From contig NZ_CP024637.1 in NCBI RefSeq assembly GCF_009728735.1, positions 95,040-155,809 of the forward strand: a stretch of DNA of 60,770 bases. Reading direction: 5' to 3'. Positions 52,027-60,473 of the stretch are shown piece by piece. A model generated the notes under the pieces. It was not told the origin of the DNA and did no database searches. It saw only the letters and a program-made list of their open reading frames with translations. This DNA is from Pantoea phytobeneficialis. GTDB taxonomy: Bacteria > Pseudomonadota > Gammaproteobacteria > Enterobacterales > Enterobacteriaceae. Both the position numbers and the translations under genes were made by a program. The stretch's first letter is position 1. Each line of letters starts with the position of its first letter.

Positions 52027-53115
52027 TCAGTGGCCGGATTCGGTTAAGCGATAACCCGTCTCAGCATCAAACAGATGTATTTTCTCGCTATTAAAACCGA
52101 GGATCAATTCATCGCCACTGTTGGCGGCGTGGCGTCCGGCGATCTGCATATGTAACGCGTGACCGTGCCAGTCGAGATGTAACAGGGTCGATTCCCCGGT
52201 GATTTCCACCACATTCACCCGCGCAGCGGCACCGTTATCCACTTCGCGCAGATCGTGTGGACGTAAACCAATGGTAACCGGTTTACCGTCATGCTCGCGC
52301 GCCACCGCATGCCAGCGTGCCGGCAACGGTTGCCACAGATCCTGACACTGCACGCCTGGCACACCCTCATGGCTCACCAGTTGCGCAGGCAGCAGATTCA
52401 TCGGCGGTGAGCCGATAAAGCGCGCCACAAAGGTGTTAGCGGGACGATCGTAAATCTCCAGCGGCGCGCCTTGCTGCACGATGTAACCAGCCTGCATCAC
52501 CACAATCTGATCTGCCAGCGTCATTGCCTCGACCTGATCATGGGTGACATACACCATGGTGGTTTTAAAGCGCTGATGTAGCGATTTAATCTCCGCGCGC
52601 AACTCCATACGTAATTGCGCATCAAGGTTGGAGAGCGGTTCATCAAACAGGAACACCTGCGGGTTGCGCACCATCGCGCGCCCCATCGCCACACGCTGCC
52701 GTTGTCCCCCGGACAAGGCGCGCGGATAGCGCTGCAATAGCTGATCAATGCCGAGAATGGCAGCGATACGCTGAATTTTGCTTTGCTGCTCCTCGCGTTT
52801 GACCTTTTTCACCTGCATATGAAACGCCAGGTTTTCCGCTACCGTCAGATGCGGGTACAGCGCATAGCTTTGAAACACCATCGCGATATCACGGTCAGCC
52901 GGATCGCGATCGTTAATCTGCACCTGGTCCATCAAAATGGCGCCTTCGGTCAGGCTCTCCAGTCCGGCCAGCAAACGTAACAGCGTGGATTTGCCACAGC
53001 CGGACGGCCCGACCAGCACGGTAAAACTGCCATCGGGAATGGTCAGATCGAGCGGATGCAGCACCGACTGTTTGCCGTAGCGTTTGGCGACTTTGATCAG
53101 TTCAACACTGGCCAT
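52027..53115 (-). CDS. Sugar ABC transporter ATPase (MalK/UgpC type)
   Basis: 362 residues. Walker A GPSGCGKSTLLRLLAG, signature LSGGQRQRVAMGRAMVRNPQ, Walker B VFLFDEPLSNLDAQLR, and the C-terminal TOBE/regulatory domain (VTIGLRPHDLREVD). AAGGAAC upstream sets ATG 53115; a 32-residue extension would overlap the kinase. It energises the MalF/MalG-type permeases of this operon and is its last gene. Confidence 0.92.
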   Translation of the reverse strand: MASVELIKVAKRYGKQSVLHPLDLTIPDGSFTVLVGPSGCGKSTLLRLLAGLESLTEGAILMDQVQINDRDPADRDIAMVFQSYALYPHLTVAENLAFHMQVKKVKREEQQSKIQRIAAILGIDQLLQRYPRALSGGQRQRVAMGRAMVRNPQVFLFDEPLSNLDAQLRMELRAEIKSLHQRFKTTMVYVTHDQVEAMTLADQIVVMQAGYIVQQGAPLEIYDRPANTFVARFIGSPPMNLLPAQLVSHEGVPGVQCQDLWQPLPARWHAVAREHDGKPVTIGLRPHDLREVDNGAAARVNVVEITGESTLLHLDWHGHALHMQIAGRHAANSGDELILGFNSEKIHLFDAETGYRLTESGH

Positions 53116-53117
53116 GA

Positions 53118-54065
53118 TTATTGTTCCTTTGCCGAAAATTGGAGTTGTTGCCAGTTGGGGTAGCGACGTGGTGCGGTGCTGATCGCCAGCGCGGCTACCG
53201 CAATCCCCCATTGCAGAGCCGCGGTAACGTCCTGCTGATGGAGCAGGGCGGTGAGAAACCCGGCGTTAAAGCTATCGCCCGCGCCAATGGTATCCACCAC
53301 CGTGACCGGACGGGCGGGTTGGCTGAGCTGTTGATCGCGCAGCCAGCAGCGCGCACCCTGTTCTCCACACTTCACCACGCAACCGCCGCGACCACTTAAC
53401 TGCCGGGCCAGTTGCGTTGCGCTGGTGGGGAGCTGCGACTGTGCCGCCAGCCCGAGGGTTTCCACTTCGTTCAGCAGCAACCAGTCGCACAGCGGCAGCC
53501 AACGGGCGATATCCTGCCGCACTTCCTCCGTCCAACCCTGCGGTGGCCAGCCGGTATCGACAGCAATCAGATAGCCACGCTGGCGCAGCTCAGTGAGTAA
53601 CGCGGGATAGTCGCCATACAGATGCAGGCAGAGAAAAGTGCCGCACAGCAACACGATATCGCCCTCAGTCGCCTGCTGCGGCAGTTGATCCAGCACCTGC
53701 TGCGCGGTGAGCTGCACAATATGACCGTAGTTGCTGATAAAGGAACGCTCGTGGTCGGAGTGGGTGACGCCTACCGTCAGCGAGGTTTCGCACTGGCTAC
53801 GCGGCCAGTGTGCGGCGCTGTGGGGAAAATGGCTCGCCAGCCACTGGCTGAGGCCATCGTCACCCTGATTGGCGATAGCGCGATGACGCACCTGCATTGC
53901 CTCCAGCGCCAGCGCGCAGTTACCGGCTGAGCCGCCGGGGCGCAACTCGCTGTGTTTGACCATGACTTCAGTGCCACGCTGTGGCCACTGATCCAGCGTG
54001 CCCATAATTAAATCGACATTGATATTGCCCACCACGTAAAGGGTGGCGGTGGTTGTGTTGATCAT
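53118..54065 (-). CDS. PfkB-family sugar kinase
   Basis: 315 residues. ELRPGGSAGNCALALEAMQV (N-terminal PfkB signature) and VDTIGAGDSFNAGFLTALLH (C-terminal signature with the catalytic Asp) define a ribokinase-like enzyme. It phosphorylates the imported sugar or nucleoside. It lies between the MalG-type permease (4-base overlap) and the ATPase (2-base gap), so kinase and transporter are co-expressed. Substrate unknown. Confidence 0.9.
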   Translation of the reverse strand: MINTTTATLYVVGNINVDLIMGTLDQWPQRGTEVMVKHSELRPGGSAGNCALALEAMQVRHRAIANQGDDGLSQWLASHFPHSAAHWPRSQCETSLTVGVTHSDHERSFISNYGHIVQLTAQQVLDQLPQQATEGDIVLLCGTFLCLHLYGDYPALLTELRQRGYLIAVDTGWPPQGWTEEVRQDIARWLPLCDWLLLNEVETLGLAAQSQLPTSATQLARQLSGRGGCVVKCGEQGARCWLRDQQLSQPARPVTVVDTIGAGDSFNAGFLTALLHQQDVTAALQWGIAVAALAISTAPRRYPNWQQLQFSAKEQ

Positions 54066-54901
54066 CCCTTACTCCCCCCGCTGGCAAGACCGCTTACCAG
54101 GGTTTTTTGTAGCCAGATAGCAATAAACAGGGGCGGTACTGAGGCCAGAATTCCGACCGCCGCAATTAAACCGTCATCGGTGGCACGTCCGGCAGTGAAA
54201 CCGGCAATGGTCACCGGCAGGGTCTGCGCAGCGATGTTGCTGGTGAACAGCAGGGCATAGAAAAATTCGTCCCATGCCAGCAGCCAGCCAAACAGCGCCG
54301 CAGCGCCCAGGACCGGTTTTGCCAACGGCAAGGTGATGCGCAGCAATACCTGCCACACGCGCAGACCATCAAGACGAGCGGCCTGCTCGATATCCCGGGG
54401 CAGGGTGTCGAACTGGTTTTTCAGCATCCAGGTCAGAAACGGCAAAATCAGCGAACAATAAACGATGATCAAACCGGGTCGGGTGTTGAGCAAATCAAAG
54501 TGCTGCAACAGGAAGTAAAGCGGCAGGACAAAGGCGACCGGCGGCACCATATAGATGGCGAGGGAGGCAAACAGCCAGCCATCGCGTCCACGATAGCGTG
54601 AGAAGCTGAAGGCGGCCGGAATCGCCAGCAACAGGCAAATCACGGTCGCGCCGGTGGCGACGATCAGACTGTTGCCCAGCGCATGCAGAAACAGCGTGCC
54701 GGGCTGATCCGGTGCCAGCGACAATAGCCTGCCGTAGCGAGTGAAATCCCACTGGCGCGGCAACCACTCCAGCGGGATGCGCGTCAGATCGCTGGTCGCG
54801 CTAACGCTCATCAGAAACAGCCAACTCATGGGTGCCAGTACCGATACGGCGACCAGCAGCGCGGCGAGGTATTTCGCCACCGTGCGTATTTTAGCCTTCA
54901 T
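54062..54901 (-). CDS. Sugar ABC permease, MalG type
   Basis: 279 residues, six membrane helices; the EAA loop is DIEQAARLDGLRVWQVLLRI-T-L-P. GGGAG before ATG 54901 is preferred over a GTG two codons earlier. Overlaps both the MalF-type gene and the kinase. Confidence 0.9.
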   Translation of the reverse strand: MKAKIRTVAKYLAALLVAVSVLAPMSWLFLMSVSATSDLTRIPLEWLPRQWDFTRYGRLLSLAPDQPGTLFLHALGNSLIVATGATVICLLLAIPAAFSFSRYRGRDGWLFASLAIYMVPPVAFVLPLYFLLQHFDLLNTRPGLIIVYCSLILPFLTWMLKNQFDTLPRDIEQAARLDGLRVWQVLLRITLPLAKPVLGAAALFGWLLAWDEFFYALLFTSNIAAQTLPVTIAGFTAGRATDDGLIAAVGILASVPPLFIAIWLQKTLVSGLASGGSKG

Positions 54902-55799
54902 CGGCACTCCCGCGGCGGCGCTGCCGCCACAATAACAACATGTAAATAGTGATCAGCACAGCACACAGTAGCGTCATCAGCATGGCGTAGGCGGCACCGC
55001 TGCCGGCACGCAGATAGCTGAATGACTCCTGATAGACGTAAAAGCTGAGAGTTTTGGTGCTATCGACCGGGCCACCGCGCGTCATGACGTAAATAATGTC
55101 GAAGATCTTGAACGCATCGATGGTACGTAGTACCAGGGCAACGCTGAGTGGACCCACAATCGCCGGAAAGGTAATGGCGTGAAAACGTCGCCATGCTGAT
55201 GCGCCATCCAGGCGTGCCGCTTCATAAAGGTCGTCAGGAATGGATTGCAGCGCTGCCAGCACCAACAACGTCACCAGCGGGTAGTTTTTCCAGATATCCG
55301 CCAGCATCACTGCGTTAAGCGCGGAATCGGGTGATCCCAGCCAACTGCGGTAGCCATCAATAATCCCCAACTGGGTCAACAGGGCATTGATGCTGCCGTA
55401 GTCCGGGTTGAAATTGAGTCGCCACATCATCGCGTTGACGATGGTCGGTAGCGCCCACGGCAGAATCACCAGCACGCGCAGCATGTTGCGGCCGACAAAT
55501 TTCTGGTTTAGCAGCAGCGCGACCAGCACGCCAATCACCCCTTCAATCGCCACCGACACTACGGTGAAGTACAGGGTGCGCCACAACGAGCTCTGAAAAT
55601 CAGCATCGGTTATGGCATACAGGTAGTTTTCCAGTCCAACCCAGCCGGGGGCTTCACCGCTGCCAATCAGGGCGGCATCGGTGAAACTCAGCCAGATGGT
55701 GCGTAGCAGAGGCCAGGCGGTGAGCAGCAGCATCACCAGTAACATGGGTGCCAGCAGCACCCATGCCTGCCGCTGTTCGCGTTGACGCAAACTCAGCAT
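54891..55799 (-). CDS. Sugar ABC permease, MalF type
   Basis: 302 residues, six membrane helices; EAA loop DDLYEAARLDGASAWRRFHA. LMTRGGPVDSTKTLSFYVY-like sequence after it is typical of the UgpA/MalF group. Starts 9 bases after the binding-protein stop. Confidence 0.9.
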   Translation of the reverse strand: MLSLRQREQRQAWVLLAPMLLVMLLLTAWPLLRTIWLSFTDAALIGSGEAPGWVGLENYLYAITDADFQSSLWRTLYFTVVSVAIEGVIGVLVALLLNQKFVGRNMLRVLVILPWALPTIVNAMMWRLNFNPDYGSINALLTQLGIIDGYRSWLGSPDSALNAVMLADIWKNYPLVTLLVLAALQSIPDDLYEAARLDGASAWRRFHAITFPAIVGPLSVALVLRTIDAFKIFDIIYVMTRGGPVDSTKTLSFYVYQESFSYLRAGSGAAYAMLMTLLCAVLITIYMLLLWRQRRRGSADEG

Positions 55800-55808
55800 A
55801 CTGACCCC

Positions 55809-57056
55809 TTAATGCAGACGTGCCGCGCTTTTATCCACCGTCTGCATCGCCGATTCCGGCGTCACACTGCCCAGCAGCACCTGTTGCAGTTGCTGTTGCA
55901 GGGTATTGGAGAGACGGGAATAATCGGCGGTTTCCGGGCGTGACAGCATCACGTTGAGTGATTTATCCGCCGCAGCGATCAGGCTTTCCTGATTTTTCAG
56001 CACCGCCGGATCCTGATAGGAGCTTTTCCAGATCGGCAGGCTTAGCGTGGCGTATTTATTCTGCACCGGCTGCGAGGTCATATAGCTGATGTAGTCCCAT
56101 GCCTGTTCCGGGTGGCTGCTGCCTTTGGCAATGCCTAAGCCCATTGACCCGTTAACCGCGCCGACTTTACCCGGCGCATCGCCTGGTGCAGGCATGATGC
56201 CGACCTGACCAGCGACTTTGCTCTGTTTCGGATCGTTCGCCATGTTGTACATATAGGTCCAGTTCAGCGCGAAGGCGGCGTCACCGTTGGAGAAGGATTT
56301 ACGCACATCTTCTTCGAGGTATTCACGCGAAGCCGGATTGCTCAAACCTTCATCCAGCGAGCTTTTCATCAACTTCACCGCCTGCAATGACGCCGGGCTG
56401 GAGAAATCCAGTTTGCCGTTCTGGTAGAACTTGCCACCAAAGCCAGAGACCAGGGTGGTGTAATCGCACACCAGCGCTTCTGCTTGCGACCAGCTCCAGA
56501 CCAGCGGATATTTCACGATGTTTTTCTGTTTGATGGTGCGCGCATCATCCATCACCTGTTGCCAGGTTTCAGGCAGGGTGGTGATCCCGGCTTTTTCCAG
56601 CATCGCTTTGTTGTAGTAAAGGTATTTGGTATCGAGGATCCACGGCATCCCGAGGGTCTTCCCTTTGAACACCACGGTATTCATCGCTCCGGGGAAGATC
56701 TGTGATTTTTCTTCCGGGGTGATACGGCTGCTCACGTCCTGCAACAGGTCAAAACGGGTGAATTCAGCCGGCCAGATGGCATCGAACAACACCACGTCAT
56801 AGCCGTTGCCACCGGCGCCGCGTGCGGCGACGATTTTATCGTGCAGCGCTTCGTAAGGCACAAACTCCAGATTGACCTGCACGTCCGGGTGCGCTTTTTC
56901 AAACTCCTGTGTCATGGCGCGAATATCATTTTCGCTATACGCGGCCTGGGTCATGAACAACGCATTAAGCGTGGTGGCCGCTGAGGCGCTTCCCGCGCTC
57001 GCTAACAGCAGGGCTGCAAAACATCCTTTCAGCGTGGGGGTGAATCGGGTTTTCAT
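55809..57056 (-). CDS. Extracellular sugar-binding protein (MalE/UgpB type)
   Basis: 415 residues. Signal peptide of 26 residues ending A-S-A before ATTLNALFMTQAAYSENDIR. The body shows the SBP_bac_1 pattern: E-F-E-K-A-H-P-D-V-Q-V-N-L-E-F-V-P-Y near the start, YDVVLFDAIWPAEF and AVNGSMGLGIAKGSSHPEQA-W-D-Y-I. First gene of the operon SBP-permease-permease-kinase-ATPase. A 25-bp palindrome lies 37 bases upstream of its start. Confidence 0.92.
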   Translation of the reverse strand: MKTRFTPTLKGCFAALLLASAGSASAATTLNALFMTQAAYSENDIRAMTQEFEKAHPDVQVNLEFVPYEALHDKIVAARGAGGNGYDVVLFDAIWPAEFTRFDLLQDVSSRITPEEKSQIFPGAMNTVVFKGKTLGMPWILDTKYLYYNKAMLEKAGITTLPETWQQVMDDARTIKQKNIVKYPLVWSWSQAEALVCDYTTLVSGFGGKFYQNGKLDFSSPASLQAVKLMKSSLDEGLSNPASREYLEEDVRKSFSNGDAAFALNWTYMYNMANDPKQSKVAGQVGIMPAPGDAPGKVGAVNGSMGLGIAKGSSHPEQAWDYISYMTSQPVQNKYATLSLPIWKSSYQDPAVLKNQESLIAAADKSLNVMLSRPETADYSRLSNTLQQQLQQVLLGSVTPESAMQTVDKSAARLH

Positions 57057-57092
57057 GGTTTTCTCCGCCTAAATGCAAAAAGAGGGTGTTTA

Positions 57093-57117
57093 ATTAAATC
57101 AATTTGATTGATTTAAT
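57093..57117. promoter_or_regulatory. Operator of the sugar ABC operon (ROK-type site)
   Basis: ATTAAATCAAT-TTG-ATTGATTTAAT: perfect 11-bp arms around a three-base centre, 37 bases upstream of the binding-protein start codon in the gap to the divergent ROK gene. AT-rich palindromes of this kind are typical NagC/Mlc/XylR sites. Confidence 0.8.
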
Positions 57118-57309
57118 AACGCGCACAGGTTGTCAGATTGCTGCGGCTGACATCGATTAGCTTAAGCAAGTGACGTGCCAGGGCATACATCTCGCTTGCC
57201 ACTGCGCTTAACTCTGCACAGATTTTTACGTCTGTCAGGTGAACAACATGGAAAATGTGTAGCCGATCATAGATATTGATGCGATTGCGTCAGGAGCGTA
57301 GGAAGGACG

Positions 57310-58479
57310 ATGAAAACCTCGGGAACCAATCTGGAACACGCGCGTGCGCACAACCGGCGCGTCATCATCGAAGCCATTCGCCTGCATGGTGAACTGACGC
57401 GCGCTGAGCTGGCGCGACTTACCGCCTTAACCCCGCAAACCGTCTCCAACATCGTGGCGGAACTGGAAGAAGCGGAGCTGCTCGCCAGTCGCCAGCCGCG
57501 TAAGCAGGGGCGGGGACAACCGGCGATCCCGGTGACATTGAATCCAGCCAGTGCCTGGTCGATCGGTATCCATCTTGATCATCAAACGCTACTGATCGTG
57601 CTGGTGGATTTAACCGGCGAAATTCATTTTCGTCGCCTTATTCTGGTGCAGAAGCCCCAACCTGATGCCACTTTAGCGCGCATCGCTGAGGTACTGGCGG
57701 AGATCAAAACGCAACTGGGCGCGCGCTGGGGGAAAGTATTGGGGATAGGGGTGGTAATGCCCGGACCTTTTGGTGTTGAAGGGATCTCGTCGGTCGGTCC
57801 CACCACGCTGAACGGTTGGGAAAACGTCAATATCGAGACAGAACTGGCGGCAATGAGCGGTTTACCAGTGACGCTGGAAAACGATGCCACGGTCGCGGCG
57901 ATAGGTGAACGTTTCCACGGCGTGGCACGTCAGCTCAACTCCTTTATTTATCTCTATATCGGTACCGGACTGGGAGCCGGTATCTTCACCGACGGCCATA
58001 TTTATACCGGCCATGCACACAACGCCGGTGAGGTGGGGCATATCGTGATTGATCCGCACGGGCGTGAGTGCTACTGCGGCAACAAAGGGTGTCTGGAGCG
58101 GTATGTTTCGTTGCAGGCCGCCTATGAATTTTGTGGTCTGGACCCGATGAGCGCCCTGCCCGACGATTTACTTGAAGTGGACCCGGCATTGTTTGATCGC
58201 TGGATCGACAGCGTGTTAGCTCCGCTACGCCAGGCGATCAATATGCTTGAGTGCGTTTTTGATGCCGAAAGTGTGATTATCGGCGGCATGATGCCCGCAA
58301 CCCTGCTGGATAAAATCGTCCAGCGTTTGCCGCCGTTATATCAGTCGGTGCGCGGACGTTATCTCACGGGATCGCGCCTGAAGACCGGGATGACCGGTAG
58401 CGATACCGCAGCACTGGGAGCTGCGGCATTGCCGATCTTTGATGAATTTAATCCACAGTTTCAGGTGCTGATGAAATGA
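57310..58479 (+). CDS. ROK-family transcriptional regulator (NagC/XylR type)
   Basis: 389 residues. N-terminal winged helix with LTRAELARLTALTPQTVSNI, then a ROK domain: YIGTGLGAGIFTDGHIYTG (phosphate/sugar loop) and the zinc motif GRECYCGNKGCLERYVS. It presumably represses the divergent ABC/kinase operon until it binds the sugar. AGGAAGGA precedes the ATG. Converges with the dienelactone hydrolase, stops 3 bases apart. Confidence 0.92.
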   Translation: MKTSGTNLEHARAHNRRVIIEAIRLHGELTRAELARLTALTPQTVSNIVAELEEAELLASRQPRKQGRGQPAIPVTLNPASAWSIGIHLDHQTLLIVLVDLTGEIHFRRLILVQKPQPDATLARIAEVLAEIKTQLGARWGKVLGIGVVMPGPFGVEGISSVGPTTLNGWENVNIETELAAMSGLPVTLENDATVAAIGERFHGVARQLNSFIYLYIGTGLGAGIFTDGHIYTGHAHNAGEVGHIVIDPHGRECYCGNKGCLERYVSLQAAYEFCGLDPMSALPDDLLEVDPALFDRWIDSVLAPLRQAINMLECVFDAESVIIGGMMPATLLDKIVQRLPPLYQSVRGRYLTGSRLKTGMTGSDTAALGAAALPIFDEFNPQFQVLMK

Positions 58480-58482
58480 GGG

Positions 58483-59202
58483 TTAAAAGATCTCGGCAAA
58501 TAACGCGAACATGCGTGTAAAAGCGCGCTCGGCCACCTGCGGATGGTACTGGGCCACGCCAGGATTATTGGCCTGTGGATCGGTAAAGGAGTGGGCTGCG
58601 CCAGCGTAGCTGACCAGTTGCCAGTCGATCTGACGGGCTGTCATCTCGTGGACAAATTCATTCAACTGCTCGCGCGGCACCAGCGGATCGGCTGCGCCGT
58701 CCAGCACCAGTACGCTGCCTTTGATTGAATTCATCGCGTAGTCACCTTTGGTGTCCAGCGAGCCGTGGAACGACACGGCGGCTTTGATATCGGCACCGCT
58801 GCGCGCCAGTTCCAGTGCGCAGTGCCCCCCAAAACAGAAACCGACGGCGGCCAGTTTATCGTGTGCTACCGGAGCCTGCTGCTGTTCCAGCAATGCCGTC
58901 AGCGCCGCCTGCATGCGCGCCACTTCAGCGGGCGTATCTTTCACTGCCATCATCATGCTGCCCGCTTCTTCACCCGAAGTCGGGCGTTTGCCTTCACCGT
59001 AAAGGTCCGCCACCAACACCACAAATCCCTGCGCGGCAATTTTCCCGGCAACGTCTTCAGCCATACGGGTGACACCCATCCAGTTGGGTGCCAGCACGAT
59101 GCCGGGACGTGCGCGGGTGATGTCGTTCTGGTAAACGAGGGAACCGGTGAAGGTGCTGCCGTTTGCCTGATACGTGACGGGAGACGTGGTTAAGCTGGCC
59201 AT
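58483..59202 (-). CDS. Dienelactone hydrolase family protein
   Basis: 239 residues. Catalytic Cys123 in V-G-F-C-F-G-G-H, Asp172 in DGAADPLVP and His204 in GAAHSFTDP, the triad and spacing of dienelactone hydrolases. The ATG at 59202 has AGGGA upstream; an extension of 17 residues to 59253 is less likely. In enteric bacteria such proteins act on unknown esters or lactones. Confidence 0.9.
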   Translation of the reverse strand: MASLTTSPVTYQANGSTFTGSLVYQNDITRARPGIVLAPNWMGVTRMAEDVAGKIAAQGFVVLVADLYGEGKRPTSGEEAGSMMMAVKDTPAEVARMQAALTALLEQQQAPVAHDKLAAVGFCFGGHCALELARSGADIKAAVSFHGSLDTKGDYAMNSIKGSVLVLDGAADPLVPREQLNEFVHEMTARQIDWQLVSYAGAAHSFTDPQANNPGVAQYHPQVAERAFTRMFALFAEIF

Positions 59203-59330
59203 AAATAAATCCCTGATAAATAAGTAAGTTAAGATCGAGTACGTTGCAGCCAATTGGCAGGTAATGCAATGGTTTTAGTGCGTGACAGCAAGAAATGTTA
59301 ACGGGGGCAATTCGCTGCGGTTCTGGCAGT

Positions 59331-59350
59331 TGCGGCGCGATTTATCGCGC
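59331..59350. repeat. Single REP arm
   Basis: TGCGGCGCGATTTATCGCGC, the left arm of the local REP family without its partner, between the hydrolase and VOC genes. Confidence 0.7.
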
Positions 59351-59417
59351 TAACAGACAAATGGCAGGATCAGTTTGATGTAATTTAGGGGGAAGAAAAG
59401 CCAGTGGAGATTGCCAG

Positions 59418-59831
59418 ATGTTTGCACATATGCGTATTGCTAAACCGGTCACCAACCTCGAACGTGCTTTCCTGATGTACAGCCAGGGATTGGAGATGAA
59501 AAAGATTGCTGATTTCACCGATCATGATGGTTTTAGCGGCATCATGTTAGGTCGGGAAGGGTTAGCGTGGCACATGGAGTTTACTGTTTGCCATCATCAT
59601 CCCGTTCAGCCATTGCAGACGGCAGAAGACTTATTGATTCTTTATTATCCGGACAACGACGAATGGCGAGATGTCTGTGCCAGGATGATCACCGCAGGTT
59701 TTACCGTGACAGAATCATTTAATCCTTATTGGGAGGTTAACGGGCGCACGTTTGTCGATGCCGATGGTTATCGTGTGGTGATCCAGAACCGGGCATGGGA
59801 TGTTGCCATGATTAAGGACACGATCTGTTAA
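59418..59831 (+). CDS. VOC-family (glyoxalase-like) protein
   Basis: 137 residues. MRIAKPVTNLERAFLMYSQG and a C-terminal FVDADGYRVVIQNRAWD show the paired beta-alpha-beta units of the vicinal-oxygen-chelate fold; H/E metal ligands are plausible in LAWHMEFTV and around D-G-Y-R. GGAG before ATG 59418. Substrate unknown. Confidence 0.8.
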   Translation: MFAHMRIAKPVTNLERAFLMYSQGLEMKKIADFTDHDGFSGIMLGREGLAWHMEFTVCHHHPVQPLQTAEDLLILYYPDNDEWRDVCARMITAGFTVTESFNPYWEVNGRTFVDADGYRVVIQNRAWDVAMIKDTIC

Positions 59832-59941
59832 TTAGCCAAATCTTCTAACTGTAGGCCAAAAATGGTTCTCCAATATGCGGTTGTGAGGGGATCTTTGGAT
59901 GTTCTAAATTCGCCCTGTACCTCATTACAGGAGATAATCAT

Positions 59942-60142
59942 GAACTGCACCATCTAAAGAAACCCTTACTTATCTCCAATTTCTGGGATGTGGCCAGTAC
60001 CATGATGGCACATCAGGCTGGTTATCAGGCGCGTGGTACTACAAGTGTTACTACTGGCAAAGAGGGGATAGGACGGCGGACGGTGACGGGCTGGCACGCA
60101 AAAAATGGCTTATTGAACATGAAAGGAAACAGCGCTAAATAA
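59942..60142 (+). pseudogene. Fragment of isocitrate lyase/PEP mutase-family gene
   Basis: An open frame without proper start reads ELHHLKKPLLISNFWDVAST then MMAHQAGYQARGTTSVTT, resembling the N-terminus of PEP mutase/isocitrate lyase-family proteins (H-x-x-x-x-P-L-L-x-N-x-W-D-x-x-S-A). A start-like ATG at 59940 with an AGGAG upstream is in another frame, and the frame ends at TAA 60140 after about 66 codons instead of the usual 250 or more. The family assignment is tentative. Confidence 0.5.
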
Positions 60143-60173
60143 CGGCGTAATGCTAATTAGTTAAGACATATTC

Positions 60174-60232
60174 TGTAGCGGCGCGATTTATCGCGCGATT
60201 AGCCAGCCAACGCGATAAATCGCGCCGCTACG
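60174..60232. repeat. REP-like inverted pair
   Basis: GTAGCGGCGCGATTTATCGC (from 60175) and CGCGATAAATCGCGCCGCTA (60211-60230): the full two-arm form, between the fragment and mop. Confidence 0.8.
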
Positions 60233-60292
60233 AATTAATGCACAAACATAAGTATCAGGCACTGCTATCAATCAGCGAGATAAGGGGGTTTT

Positions 60293-60473
60293 ATGCAAGT
60301 ATCAGCACGTAATCAACTGGTTGGCACGGTCAGCGCCGTCACCACCGGTGCCGTTAATGACGAAGTCGAATTGACGCTGGCAGGGGGCGTCAAACTGGTG
60401 GCGATCGTCACCCACAGCAGTAAAGAAGCTTTAGGCCTGGTCGCCGGTAAAGAGGCCATCGCGTTCATCAAAG
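60293..60473 (+). pseudogene. mop: Molybdopterin-binding (Mop/TOBE) protein gene cut by an IS
   Basis: MQVSARNQLVGTVSAVTTGA, then NDEVELTLAGGVKLVAIVTH and LVAGKEAIAFIK, the single-TOBE molybdate-binding Mop pattern (about 70 residues). After F-I-K, where family members continue about seven more residues, the sequence changes to IS DNA at 60474. The remaining frame runs on into the element to 60580 and would give a 95-residue chimera. Confidence 0.8.
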
